This document shows, in pieces, positions 34,330 to 46,300 of a stretch of 64,000 nt of DNA. The translations under genes and the position numbers were made by a program. The notes beneath the pieces are model-generated. The model searched no databases. It saw only the letters and a program-made list of their open reading frames with translations, and was not told where the DNA came from. Numbering within the stretch: the stretch's first letter is position 1; every line of letters starts with the position of its first letter. The stretch comes from Parelaphostrongylus tenuis (Eukaryota; Nematoda; Chromadorea; Rhabditida; Metastrongylidae). The DNA lies in NCBI GenBank assembly GCA_019055375.1, contig JAHQIW010005575.1, positions 158,262-222,261 on the forward strand, given 5' to 3'.

Positions 34330-35640
34330 TTCGAATAAGAAATTACGAGACGAGCTCAGGCTTAGGGAAGAATTGTTGAGAGTACGACCCTCTTTAAGAG
34401 TCGAAATTCCAAATTGCACTGGTGCTTGTTGTGATAAAATTGGAATTTTCATCATCAGTGTCTTTGAATCTTTTCTTTCGTCTTTAAAATTCTAACCAAT
34501 TAGACCTTCTCCGCGTTGCTTGAAGTTGTACTTCTATTGTTGTTTGTTTATCACTTGTTCTAAGTCATTTATTTACAGAAATAGACACAAATGAGCATGA
34601 ACTATCTCTTATCTGTATACATTCCTAACACTTCCACTTCCATGGACCCAACCTAACGTATCGGCACACAAATCACAGAGCCCAGTGTCTCGTATATGAG
34701 CTCTCACATGTTCTTAATAGTGACGGTGGTATTTTCGTACAATGCCACTTTGCCTGCCTCACTCCTCCCAGAATTCGGTGGAATTGAGCGTGACGAGCGG
34801 TCCGCAGTGAAGGCTGCTGGTTCGATCCCCCTACCTGACACTTCTCTCGTACAGTGTGCATAGTGCATGCACTTGTTCGAAAAGTCAGTGAGAAATGTCT
34901 AATACTAGCAGTGTGCTATGCGGGGACAATGTACTGTCTCACAGTCCACCTGAAGTCCCCCTTTTCCACTGGTTCCGAATTATGTATTAATGATCAATTT
35001 AGTGATTCAGCTGATAATGTGTTTGTTGGGCAGCTGATCTTATAAATATGGTTGACGCATTTTTATTTGAATGAAAACGACCCAACTACTTCTTGAACCG
35101 TTTGTCATCGTTTATCCCACCCCCATCCTCCCACACCCTCTTACCACCGATATCGCGGCCTATTTCGACCTCGTCGGAAGTAGGAAGACACCAGTTTAGC
35201 TGTGAGTTTAACCCTTCAATAAATACATTTTAGTACTCCGATCAGGATTTTCTCAAGAGCTATTCTTCTAGCGCTGTCATATCTGACATCGAATAGCTGA
35301 AAGCTGAGATTGGCTTTCTGCCCTTCCCCACCCTATCGGAATCGTTGAAAACGACTCAGACATCAATATAGCTGCCACAGCGGCCAATGATGGCTTGAAG
35401 ATTCTTACCAGCGTGAAGCCACGGATAAAGGTTTTCCTAGTTATTTATCGATAGCTTTATCAGGGCCGTTATCACTTTTTGCTTTACATGTAAGCATTTA
35501 GTATCAGTATGGCCGTAGTCGCTCCGTTAGGTTTCGACATGTGCGAGCTAGAATCACATCTCTCGTGATCACTCGTGGAAGATGTCAGTGCGATTGCTTT
35601 CATTGTAAGTCCTTATTTTGAAGTTACAAAGAATTGATGC
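34330..35640. other. Unassigned intergenic sequence
   Basis: No exon chain seen. A lone box-B-like phrase (ggttcgatccccc, near 34820) hints at a tRNA-derived relic. Confidence 0.35.
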
Positions 35641-35679
35641 AAGGTCGTTATTGCTGATCAATTATATATCAAACGATTT

Positions 35680-35930
35680 GAGCGGCACGAAAAGTTCGAA
35701 CCACCGAACGGGAATCGAACTCGCCATGCTGTCACTCTGTGACCTGAGGATTGTTCCATAGGAATATTATCGAAATCAGGTACTTTGAACTTTTGGGAAT
35801 ACAGTTCGTCGATAAATCTCATTATGTCGAATGATATGCAAATTTCAAACCTCGAACGAGAATCAAACTCGCATCTCACCCTTTCCACGCTAAGCTATTC
35901 CTCTAACGGGGCTCCTGTTTTGCTATAATC
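35680..35930 (-). repeat. Two tandem tRNA-like remnants, family T1
   Basis: Two minus-strand copies of a tRNA 3' half: cgggaatcgaactcgccatgc (35708) and cgagaatcaaactcgcatctcacc (35850) with ttagaggaatagcttagcgtgg upstream on the minus strand. Each carries the 'tttgcatatcattcg' type extension of family T1. Confidence 0.55.
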
Positions 35931-36094
35931 TAACCATATAAAAAAAACGGTTATGTAAAATAAAAGTCCCATTAAATTCATGTGTATCCGTATCTGGCAA
36001 CGTAACTGGGTTCAGTACCGATATGTGCTAACAAAGCCAAACTGCTGAAGGTCAGTTGTTCAAAGATGGTTCCTTGTATCGTAGAAGAGTGGTA

Positions 36095-36215
36095 GCAGAG
36101 CAGGTGCTCCGGTAGTGCATTTTGTTAGCACGCATCCATCGAGAGAGTGAGATGCGGGTTCGGTTTCCGCACGAGGTTCGAAGCTTTGCATATCAATCAG
36201 CATTGCTGAGTCTAT
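36095..36215 (+). repeat. tRNA-like element, family T1
   Basis: gctccggtagtgcattttgttagcacgc, then gagatgcgggttcggtttccgcacgaggttcgaagctttgcatatcaatca. The T-arm and extension match family T1. Confidence 0.65.
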
Positions 36216-36219
36216 AGTT

Positions 36220-37330
36220 GTGATGATATTAATTAACTGCTTGAGCATAAGAGTTCACAAAAATAGCGCATCTTCAGGCCAATCTGGAGGCCATGGCGGA
36301 AGACATGGTCGCCAAAAGCTAGCCCATATTCCATTGCGGACGATGAGGACCAATATGAGCCTCAGCTGGGCGAGTAAAGCTCTCAGAGAAATATTATCAT
36401 CAAAAAACGATGAAATATTACTATTAAAACCCCTATATAAATCATTTTGGCAACATTAACGCTAATGCTGCTCAAATTCTTCCCGTTTTCAAAAGAAAGC
36501 GCCATATACTTGCGAAAAGCATTATATTCCCACCTGATGTTGGGCGTTTTTTCATATCTTCTTAATGTTTTTATAGTCAGTAGATAGCTTGAGAAATTCC
36601 GACTCTATTACCAAGCTTGTCGTTTGAAAATCCCGCATCGACTTGAAAGATGAGCCTTTGATGTCTTCATTTATTGATTTGGATACCTAGTTCTATAGAA
36701 AGGCGATCTTTTGGATTAAGAGTTGTTCATTTCTTAGGAATAATCAGCCATAGACAACTCTGTAGAGATTGCTTCCATACTGCTCACCCTCTACGGAATC
36801 TTAAGGTGTAGTATTATTCTCGAATGCTTTAGGCTCTTTTCTTGTTTGCTATCATTTTCACGTGACTGTTGATCTCTTGTTGACCTCAGTTGTAAATTGT
36901 TCACCAGGATACGGATTTTCTTGGGTAAATTGTCGTTGATCAATGAGGACTATATATGTTGTTGTTTGTGTTGAATAAATATTCTAAGAAAAAATTCCAC
37001 ACTTTCGGTGATATGTTTGAGAAATATCGGTTAGAAAAAAGGTAGAAGGAAAGAAATGTGGAAAAAAACGATTTGGTATTTCGTTATATTACAAAGGATG
37101 TAATTTGCTTTTAAAAAAGTTAAGATATGAAGGACAATTGAGTGTTCTTCCAACTTCTAATCTAACAAAAATACGACCACTGAAGTCCTCCAGTAATATT
37201 AAGTCGTTTTGTGGCGGAAAAACTTCCAGTAATCCGTATTTCATTATGGATGCAGCGAATATAGACGAAACTTTATGACAATTCACAAACTCCTTTACAG
37301 ATGAGTGTACAATTAATCCGACGTTACCAA
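36220..37330. other. Unassigned, 3' flank of the MLYCD gene
   Basis: No recognised coding sequence. The 65-codon minus-strand frame at 37089-37286 has no supporting splice partner, since the MLYCD stop lies upstream of it at 37331-37333. Confidence 0.35.
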
Positions 37331-40300
37331 TTATAAGCCGTGAAGTTCTCCGTCAAATACCAAGGGTTTTAAGGTTCTCTTGGTGGGTGATATCTCGTTT
37401 CTAGTTTCTTCTTGAGCAACCGCCTTTGATGCTTTGATGTATCTGTGGAGAAACATGAACGTCATCAGAATCTGAACAAACCAACCTCACGCAGATGCAT
37501 AATTGGAATAAGCACTTGGTGCATCCTAGGTGCACCATCGTCTTATGCATTCAACATTTTCTTCCCGACGTTGGATGATCAAGATGACTAAACTTCCACA
37601 GATTCTTTGAATTTACTGCCTAAGTGGTGTTATGAGTTACGAAGATAGATCTAGGAGTACTTGGTGATAGGCAAAACATTCAACTCCTGGTGGATGTTGA
37701 ACCCCGGTTTCACCGATATTGGAGTCGCGCGCCCACTACACCATCAAAGCCATTGCACTACTAGGACTCCTCTTTTACGGAAGCTCTTACTCAAAATCTT
37801 ATGTGATAGCTATGTTTGAGCGTTCCCATGTCTTGACCTCAAGCCATCGTTGGTCTTCGGCGTTGGACTACAGACTCAGAATCCTTTTTAGTAGTTAAGG
37901 GAGGGCGTTCTCAGTCTTTACCACAGGTAATCGAGTCTTAAGGAAGCTTACAAGGCTACAAGCCTAGTAAGTTTCTACAGCGACAATTATTAGGGTTAAT
38001 CCTGTAGCTTATCAGGCGACCGCTCTATCAAACAATCAGTTCGATGAGCTACAAAAGAACCTCGCTTATGGTATTAGCGCAGAGAAAGTTGTAACACTAC
38101 AAATGACCATCCAAGCATCCATCTACACCGATCATATCAAGTGGTCTTCGGAATCTCACTTGACGTCAGAGTAAGTTTCTCACTAGAGCCGAAGTTTTGT
38201 TATACCATGTAATACAAGTTTATGTGCAATATTTATTTCAACAAACTTGATAGCAAACATAGTGAAATTTATTGACTAAAAACATCAATCAACCGCTTCT
38301 CAGATCCACACTACAGCTCAGGAGCTAAACGCTAGATTTCTCCCGTGAAAAGTATTCAGTTACCAAGATTTTCACTTCCAACTAATTTCTACGTTATTTC
38401 ATAAACCGTACTTTTTTATACAAAGCTTGCACGAAATTGGTACCTTCTTCGAAAACAAGGGCTAGAATTTTGCAGAGTCCGCCTTCCAGAGGCACTAAAC
38501 TACTTATATGGGAGGGGTCAGTCGGTCTTTCAATTTGATATAAAGAATCTACAATGTTCTTGGGGACCGACTGCTATTGCAAGATTTATAAGAATCCTAT
38601 CCCCTTCTTTTCTGTTTGGTGAAGCAGATTTTCAAGCCTATCCTCTGCGCTGGACGAGAAGTTTTCATAGCGTTAAATCATTCGAAAGCTTAAATCTCAA
38701 GCTAGCGCTGTACCTGGCCGCTTTTTGAAAAAAAGCCCTATTATAACGTTGAAAAATCAAAAATAAATAATGTGTCACATTGGCTGGGCAATTTAACTAC
38801 TGTTTCGCTGAAAGCACAAAAGACACTAGCCTATAGATAAAATCTTCTAGTATCAGAGTCAGATATTAATCTTGAGATCATTCCATACAGAACAAGCAAA
38901 TCCTAATCAATTGCACCTCACCTAGACGCCAGCTTTCGATGTTCGCGTCACCTACCGCCCGTGAATTGGCCAAAGAACACTAGCTTGCGAGTATGAACCT
39001 ATCTTTTTTCTCCATGCTGCGATTCAGAGAAATAATAATTTCAGATATAAACACATCGTTGGAATCAGCAAGCATTACGCTATTGAATGATTACAAATAG
39101 TTTAGAAAAAGAACTCTGTCCGGCGAAGAATACGCGCTTCTGAAACATGGTTTTATTTCAAATTTTACAGGGTCATGAGAGGGCTCTTCGGAAACCGGCC
39201 ATGTAGTGCCCTAGCGAGAAACCTATTTTTTCAAATGATTACTAACATTCTTAGTGAAAGCTCCTTCTCCAACGTAGAAGATAGGCTAAAAAATCTGTAC
39301 TTTCAAACGGGAAAACACCTCTATCCAGCCTGAAAGATATTTACTTATTTATTTCCCATTCTATATTGACGCTCTGTGATAAACATGTTTTGTCTCAGCC
39401 AATTTGACTAGCAACTTGTGATGATCCTCCATATTAACGGAGAAATTCGATTTTTCCACACGTTTATGAAACTGAAATTCTGAATACATCCTAGAGTGAC
39501 ATCAATGAGAGCACATTGTCGTGTACTTCTATGTGGTTCTCCAGCGTGTAACGAACACTGTTTTCCAACACTTTGTTCAATCGATACCTTAAATTGATTG
39601 CTTCGAATAATCGATGCGTACGTGAAAAAATAAAAATAGGAGTCATTCCTATAACGGATAATATAAGGACTTTGTATATTATTAAAGGTAAACAGTATAT
39701 CCAAGAATTCTTTTGTTTCTACTGTTTTTTCGCAGTGTTATGATCTTTCGGGTAAAACTTAGAGAACTGAACGGTAGGCAAAAATTGGCCCTCAGGTGGG
39801 AGTTGAACCCGCGTTTCAGCGTTTGTTTTTGGAAATACTTGGGTTCACATATGCACAATGGCTTTCAGTTTAATTGGGTTTATAGAGCGAAACTGCTCAC
39901 CCGGCCAAACATGCTAGAGGTTGGTTGCGAAAAGCTATGTTAGAGAGATCTTAAAGAAGAGTGGTGATAAGCGATGGCATCGGTGGTGTAATGGTGGCAC
40001 ACACTCACGGTATGGGTGAAACGCGTGTTCAATTCCCATCTGAAATCGGATTTTTGCCTACCACTCAATTCTCTTAGGTATGTGTATAATTACATATACG
40101 ACAATACTAGGTGATACGCAAAACTTACGACCTGAGTTAGGGGGAAGTTCAACCCACGTTTCACTCATACTGCGAGCGCATGCTACCACTACACCACCAA
40201 GGTCACCGATCTGCTATACTCTCATCTGATATAAGGTATCGCATACTTAGTGTACTTATCAAACAAACCTGTAATTAACCATAATCCCAACACTATTGCT

Positions 40301-43300
40301 CATTCCGCGATCGCTCGTGTCGCCCATCCAGTTTAACCTGTATATTTCAGCACCGTTTTTTAAATGAAAGTTTGCTGAAACGAAAACTCATTATTTACAT
40401 CATCTGAAAGCACAGATCAAACTGGTGCTATTGATAAGCTACAGCTCTCTATATAGTACTAGAATAAGCCCAGATAATCGAAAAACGTCATTTTTTATTA
40501 AAAAAAAAACGCACCTACAGAGTTTAAGGCAAATCCATTTTGTCGTCTTGAGCAAAGATATTTGGCACAGCATTGAAGGAGGACAGATTTCAGCATCTCT
40601 ATCTCTTCAATCGATTCTTTTGTATTCGTCAACAACTGGAAAAAAGTCGAGTTCGTCACATGCAGAATATGACACTTCCTCTTTCTATAGAATTTCCGTA
40701 TAAAGCTTATATTTTATTTCCATTACATATCTCAGTTAGTTCACTCGGATGACAGTGACTCTCTTCCTACACTTTTAGAAAATCAAAGCGTGGGATGGAA
40801 GAATTAGTACTTTTCTGTAAGACGGAGACAAATGAATATTCGGCCTCATTCGCTGGACAAAATTTTTCGTAGGAGTGTTAGCTATCATTCGAAAGCTTGA
40901 ATCTCTGGCTAGACGGTAAGTGGCCGTTTCTGATAACAATCTTTTACAAGGCTGTAGAATTTAAAGTAAAATTATGTTTCAAAATCAAATCCAAAAAAAA
41001 GAAGAATGGTTTTAGCCTAAAACGAGGTTGGTACGCCAGGGCCATACACCGGTGTTTCGGAGGCTCGTCCTCCTCGTCAGTGACCCCCGCCCCACATTAA
41101 GCCCTGCATTATAGCAAGGAGGGAGGCGTATGTGGTAAGTGGTGATGGCATAGTGTACTATGACACTGGTCCATCACCATCAGTCGATGTTTCGGCTGGT
41201 AGACCAAAACTTCAATGTTGAATGTTCATAACGAGGTTTTAAAAACAGTCGATTCAATGGACTAGTTTTGGTCTACCAGCCGAAACATCGACTGATGGTG
41301 ATGGACCAGTGTCATAGTACACTATGCCATCACCACTTACCACATACGCCTCCCTCCTTGCTATAATGCAGGGCTTAATGTGGGGCGGGGGTCACTGACG
41401 AGGAGGACGAGCCTCCGAAACACCGGTGTATGGCCCTGGCGTACCAACCTCGTTTTAGGCTAAAACCATTCTTCTTTTTTTTTGGATTTGATTTTGAATG
41501 TTCATAACGAGGTTTTAAAAACAGTCGATTCAATGGATTAAAATTATGTTTCACACAACCACGCGTTTTTTATTCTTACCTCGCTTACAATTAACTGGAA
41601 AAAACTTCTCCCTTGAACTTACAAGTACTATATCGCACCTTGAATCTCGAAGAACTCGAAAACGTGTTGGCCTTTTCAAAAGCTCTATTTGATAGCGCTG
41701 AAATAGGAAGGTAAGATTTGTGCTTCAAACCTTGCCGGACACAACTTTTCGAGACTATTAGTAATCATTCGATAGCGTATGTTTCAATGATTCCAACGCT
41801 GTGCTTGGTTTCTGACATGTACCTGTCCATTGCAGTGTAGCAGGGAAAATACTACCGAGTTCCACCTATTCAACGATCCTGTTTACCGCCTAATTCACCC
41901 GTTGATGACGGGGCGATCGATCAATGGCCTTCGTTACCCATGTGGGATGCAACTTGCTAATCAATTCTAAAATTTTCTCTGCTTTGAAAGAAACACGAGA
42001 TAAAACGATTGGTTCAGATACTACAAAATTTCCTCTGGACGATCATATGCTTTTCGTGCTTCCACCAAATTACGCATCATAAAAATAATGAAGCAGCTCG
42101 GCGGGTGTAAGGCATAATTTTGTTCTGGATTTTACAACGTTGAAAGACGGTGTTTTCTAGAAAAACGAGCTAAGTACGGCTCTAGCCAGATATTCAAGCT
42201 TCTGAATGATTATTACAAAATTCTTATGGAAAAATAACACTCCCATGAAAAATTTTGCCCAGCAAATAGGGTCAAATACTCATTTTTCGTCTCACAGAAA
42301 AGAATCGAAAAATATGTCAGCCTAATCAGAGCTGTAACCCACAAATCGTGGGTCTACTTCAGTCTCGTTCTTTCAGCAAAAGCAAGATTGTCATTAGTTG
42401 GATATGTCCAACAAATTCAAAATACTGTTTGAGAAATTATAACTATCAACTTTTGCTCATCAAAGGGATACTAAATTCTAGATTATTCGTTATATGCCGA
42501 GATAAAGAAAGGTTAGCTCTGGAGACTCTTGGGGTATTGCTATCACTATATGTAACTCTTCTGCGAAAATATTCACTTGAAATAAGGCACAGAAAAAGAT
42601 AAATATAACAGGTCAGACCCTTATTAGGCTTTCTGCAGCCTCTGCAGTGGTTACGGACTTTCCAGCAAAGTCGGAAACTTCTCGAAGTACGGTTTTGTCA
42701 ATTACAGACTCTAAACAAAGTCAGATTACATCATAAGCTGTTCTTAGAAAGCGATGAATGACAAACCAGAGAGCGAGCTTCCATGTAAGTTCCGTAGCAT
42801 CCACGTTCGAAATCCTGGAATTGGTGATAACGTAGAATGTGTTTGAATAGACGGAAGTTCAGAATGAAGACGGCTCGCAACACTTTTAATCAGCATATTC
42901 CCCAGATCGATCCCGAATAAACCTAAACTTAGTAAAAATGGGTATGGTAGATACCTTTTGAATAGAAAAGAACTAACGCAATTTTTATGAAATAAGGGTA
43001 GAATTGATAGTTAGGAAAATCAACAACGCGATTTCCCTCACGTAGTAGATCGGAAAAATTCAAAGTGTTTCTGAAACTCTTTAAGATTCTCAACATTCAA
43101 GATTTCATCAGATTTCACAACAAAAACTCTACTGTCAAGATTTGTCAGTACCTGTTCAAGCTGCTTTATTACACTGATCTACAAAAATTTCTGGAACAGC
43201 CTATGGCAACACCTTGCTCTTATCCGTTTCTTTGATTTCTTACTGTTGTAAAAAGGTTAGAGCTATCGGCTTTGGTCAGCCCCTCAAGGATGCGCTATGC

Positions 43301-46300
43301 ATTCCACTTCACCAAGTATCGTTTGAGTTGAGTGGATTCATATTTGGCCTTGACATTGACCTGTGGTGGCGTGGCGGCCTACTAATCTATCAAGTCATAG
43401 TGTCCTCCTAATCCATCAAGTCATTGCTGCTGTCCTCCCAGATAAAACTGGTACCAAGTCGCTGACCCCAGAAGGGTGGAAGGCTTGGCTTGCCTTGGGT
43501 GCCGCGACATCAAACCGACCACATGTGTATGTTGCAGAGCTTCTATGACTACTACGCTATACGCGGCCTGTCTCGTATGATGCGTTTATGCAGATCAAAA
43601 ATGTTGGTCTGAACGAAGTCCAGAATACTCTAGCAACTAAAACTACTTACAACTTTTCTAAGATTTGGAAGAAAATTCTACCTGGTTGTGTTGCTGTTAT
43701 GGAGTAGTAGATTGCCGTAGTGCATTCATCTTCCGATGAATCAAAGTGCTCACAATCCACAATGCTCTAAAATTTTTCATAATCACCTACATGCGAAAGC
43801 CAGGGAAAGAACTCAATGGAAAAAAGAAGTGCTGCTCATTCTCATACCTGCACACTGTCGGCGATCTCATTGAGGAGCGCAACGTAGACAATGACTAATG
43901 GCTCCCTTGGCATCGCTTCATGAGAAAAGTAGTAACACCTAAAAAACCAAAGATACTGATTTTTCACAAGCTCCTTTACTTACAACCTTCTTGTAGAGTT
44001 AGTATCTCTCCAAATGATAGTTCTTCAGATGAGAAAAGAACACAAACAATTTAAAAGAAGTCGAGGGTTGGACATTTACTGATTCAAAAAGCATTCGTCC
44101 TTAAACAAGACTGTTTAACCAAGCCTACTGATTGCAAACATGTCTATGCCCAACCTCCGGTACCACGCAATACAAAAAGAACTTAATGTGCGTGATCCGA
44201 AATGGTCCTCAGAAAAAAGGCCAAGCTTTTTCAAGCTCTGCCGCTCTGTGAATCACCCCTTCTAACGGGCTATAGTAGCTGGTAGAACCCGGTTCATGTA
44301 CGTTATTCGTGTAAAAATGAAGAAACGGCCCTTGTGCTGGACAAGAACTTTTCATATAAGTGTCAGCAATCACTCGAAAGATTAAACCTCTGGCTACTGC
44401 ACTGCGTTTTTATTTTTTGGAAAGCGTTTTCATAATGCTGCAGCATTAAAAATAAAACTATGCTTTACACTGGCCCCGCGCTCCTACTATTACTTCGCTG
44501 GAAGCATGAGAAGCATAAAAATGTATTGAGAAAATCTGGTACTATCAGAGTTTTACGTTTTGCCCGGATTTTCCTTCGAAGCGGAGAAAAAAAAACCCAA
44601 AACAAAACAAAAATTGCACTCCACATATGAGTTGTCCCAACCCGATCGATCGATCACCGTGTCGAATCCACGGCCAGCAAACTCCCAGCCTACACACTAG
44701 CGAACAAACAAATGCGCCGCATATGTGAAACTCAATCCTATTTCCCCCGCAACACTGCAGTGAAAAGGTCTTCTCCAGAAAATGAGCATAGCGTTGAAAT
44801 CGTCGAATCCTGCGCTACAGAAGGTTTACTTATGCTTGAGAGAAAGAGTTCTGTCCTGCAAGAAATTTGCTTGCGTGAACCACAAATGTTTCGCTCCAGC
44901 TCCGGTGTTGTAAAAACTGTTAGCGAATGGATGAGACGACGAACCTTCTGAGGTTTCCGAGGCGGTTCATCAGGTCGGAAGGGCCTTTTACAGGATGGAC
45001 TGCCTTGTGGCTCGCTACCTAAAAGATTACTAAGAATTTCTAACTTGCACAGATAGGGATCGATCATACTTTATTAAACAGCGGAATGAAGAATACTTGT
45101 AAATCAATGGTCAACAAAACATATAAAGCTGGCTTTGTTCAGATTGCAAAAGAACTTAGCAGAGACTCACCTTGTAGAGAATATCACCTGGGGATTGCCC
45201 AGTCAGCCTTTCCACTTTGACATTACTTTGACAAAACCACACGAGGAGAAGTCTACGAGCCGACTCCTCAAGACGGTGCAGTAAAGAGGCTGCGGATTTG
45301 TCGCTCTCCGATTTCATCAGCGCCCAAAAATTGTATGTATGATTATCCAGCATGATGCGACCTACTTGCCACAAATGAATCCGAAGTTACTGACCAATAG
45401 ATTAGCTCTCATATCGCAGACTTGTTTTATACCATCCGGCAAGTTTCCGAGTGATCGGAGAAGTCGGAAATGCATCGGTGTGGCAGCCTCACGAATCTCA
45501 TGCACCATATGGTGATTCTGAAATTAGAGTTCTATGACAATAGTTAGAATAGCACAGCTTTATTTCATAATCGGACCACAAGAGAAGGTAGGCTGCCGCT
45601 TCCCGAAAAGTCGGTTTCACGCTTTCCATAACTACATCTTCTTGTGTATAACTCTTACGGCGCAGTGCTCATTGGTATCTTGCAACATACACGCGGCCCA
45701 TGTTTCCACCCCGCACTCAAGGCACACTAAGCCTTCCACCGCTTCAAAGTCATTGAATTGGTACCATACTTGTATGGTCAGACAGCAGGCAGTACTGACT
45801 TGATCTATCTATTAATAGGCAGGCCACCGAGAGTCATTGTGAAAGTCAAATCTGTGCTTGATAATCTTTGACGTTACCAGGTGAAGTTGAATGAAAGGGA
45901 CATCCTTCAGAGAATGATTGAAGCCAATAGCTTTATCCTTCATTCTTTCTAATCTTTCTATAGCACAAGACCCCAAGGACTCAAGAATGTGTTTGCCTTA
46001 CGAGAAAGCTCTTTTGACAGCATTGTAGGAGAAAGAAAAATCTGTGCCTTAAACCTCGCCGTCTCTAGACTAATAGTAATCATTCGATAACTTAAGATGC
46101 AATGATTCGAACGCCGTGCTTATTTACTGTGAAAGACCGTTTCACTGCAATATGGCAGGAAAAACAAGATCGAATGCACATATTCGACGAGCTTCTTTAC
46201 CTATCTGCGGGTTGGGAGACGGAGAGATAGACCCATGGCCTAAAGTATTAGACATATGGGACGCAACTTGTTATTCAACAGAGAAATTTTTCTCCGTTTT

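Noticed and set aside
37089..37286. 65-codon minus-strand frame that looked like a possible MLYCD last exon
   Set aside because: The family's C-terminal exon with matching phase (RYIKASKAVA...) is at 37,331-37,442 and ends in a stop before this frame.
39955..40062. Functional tRNA gene
   Set aside because: Box A and box B are present but no paired acceptor stem can be built and the same tail occurs at other loci; treated as a tRNA-derived repeat.
43010..43170. Minus-strand frame VIKQLEQVLTNLDSRVF and following residues as an MLYCD exon
   Set aside because: It lies between two exons that already join in phase and matches no part of the family.
44738..44855. A phase-compatible final exon for MLYCD ending in TAG
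   Set aside because: It joins in frame after 44,945 but the true next exon is 43,848-43,938, which carries the family sequence CYYFSHEAMPREPLVIVYVA; the rejected one has no family match.
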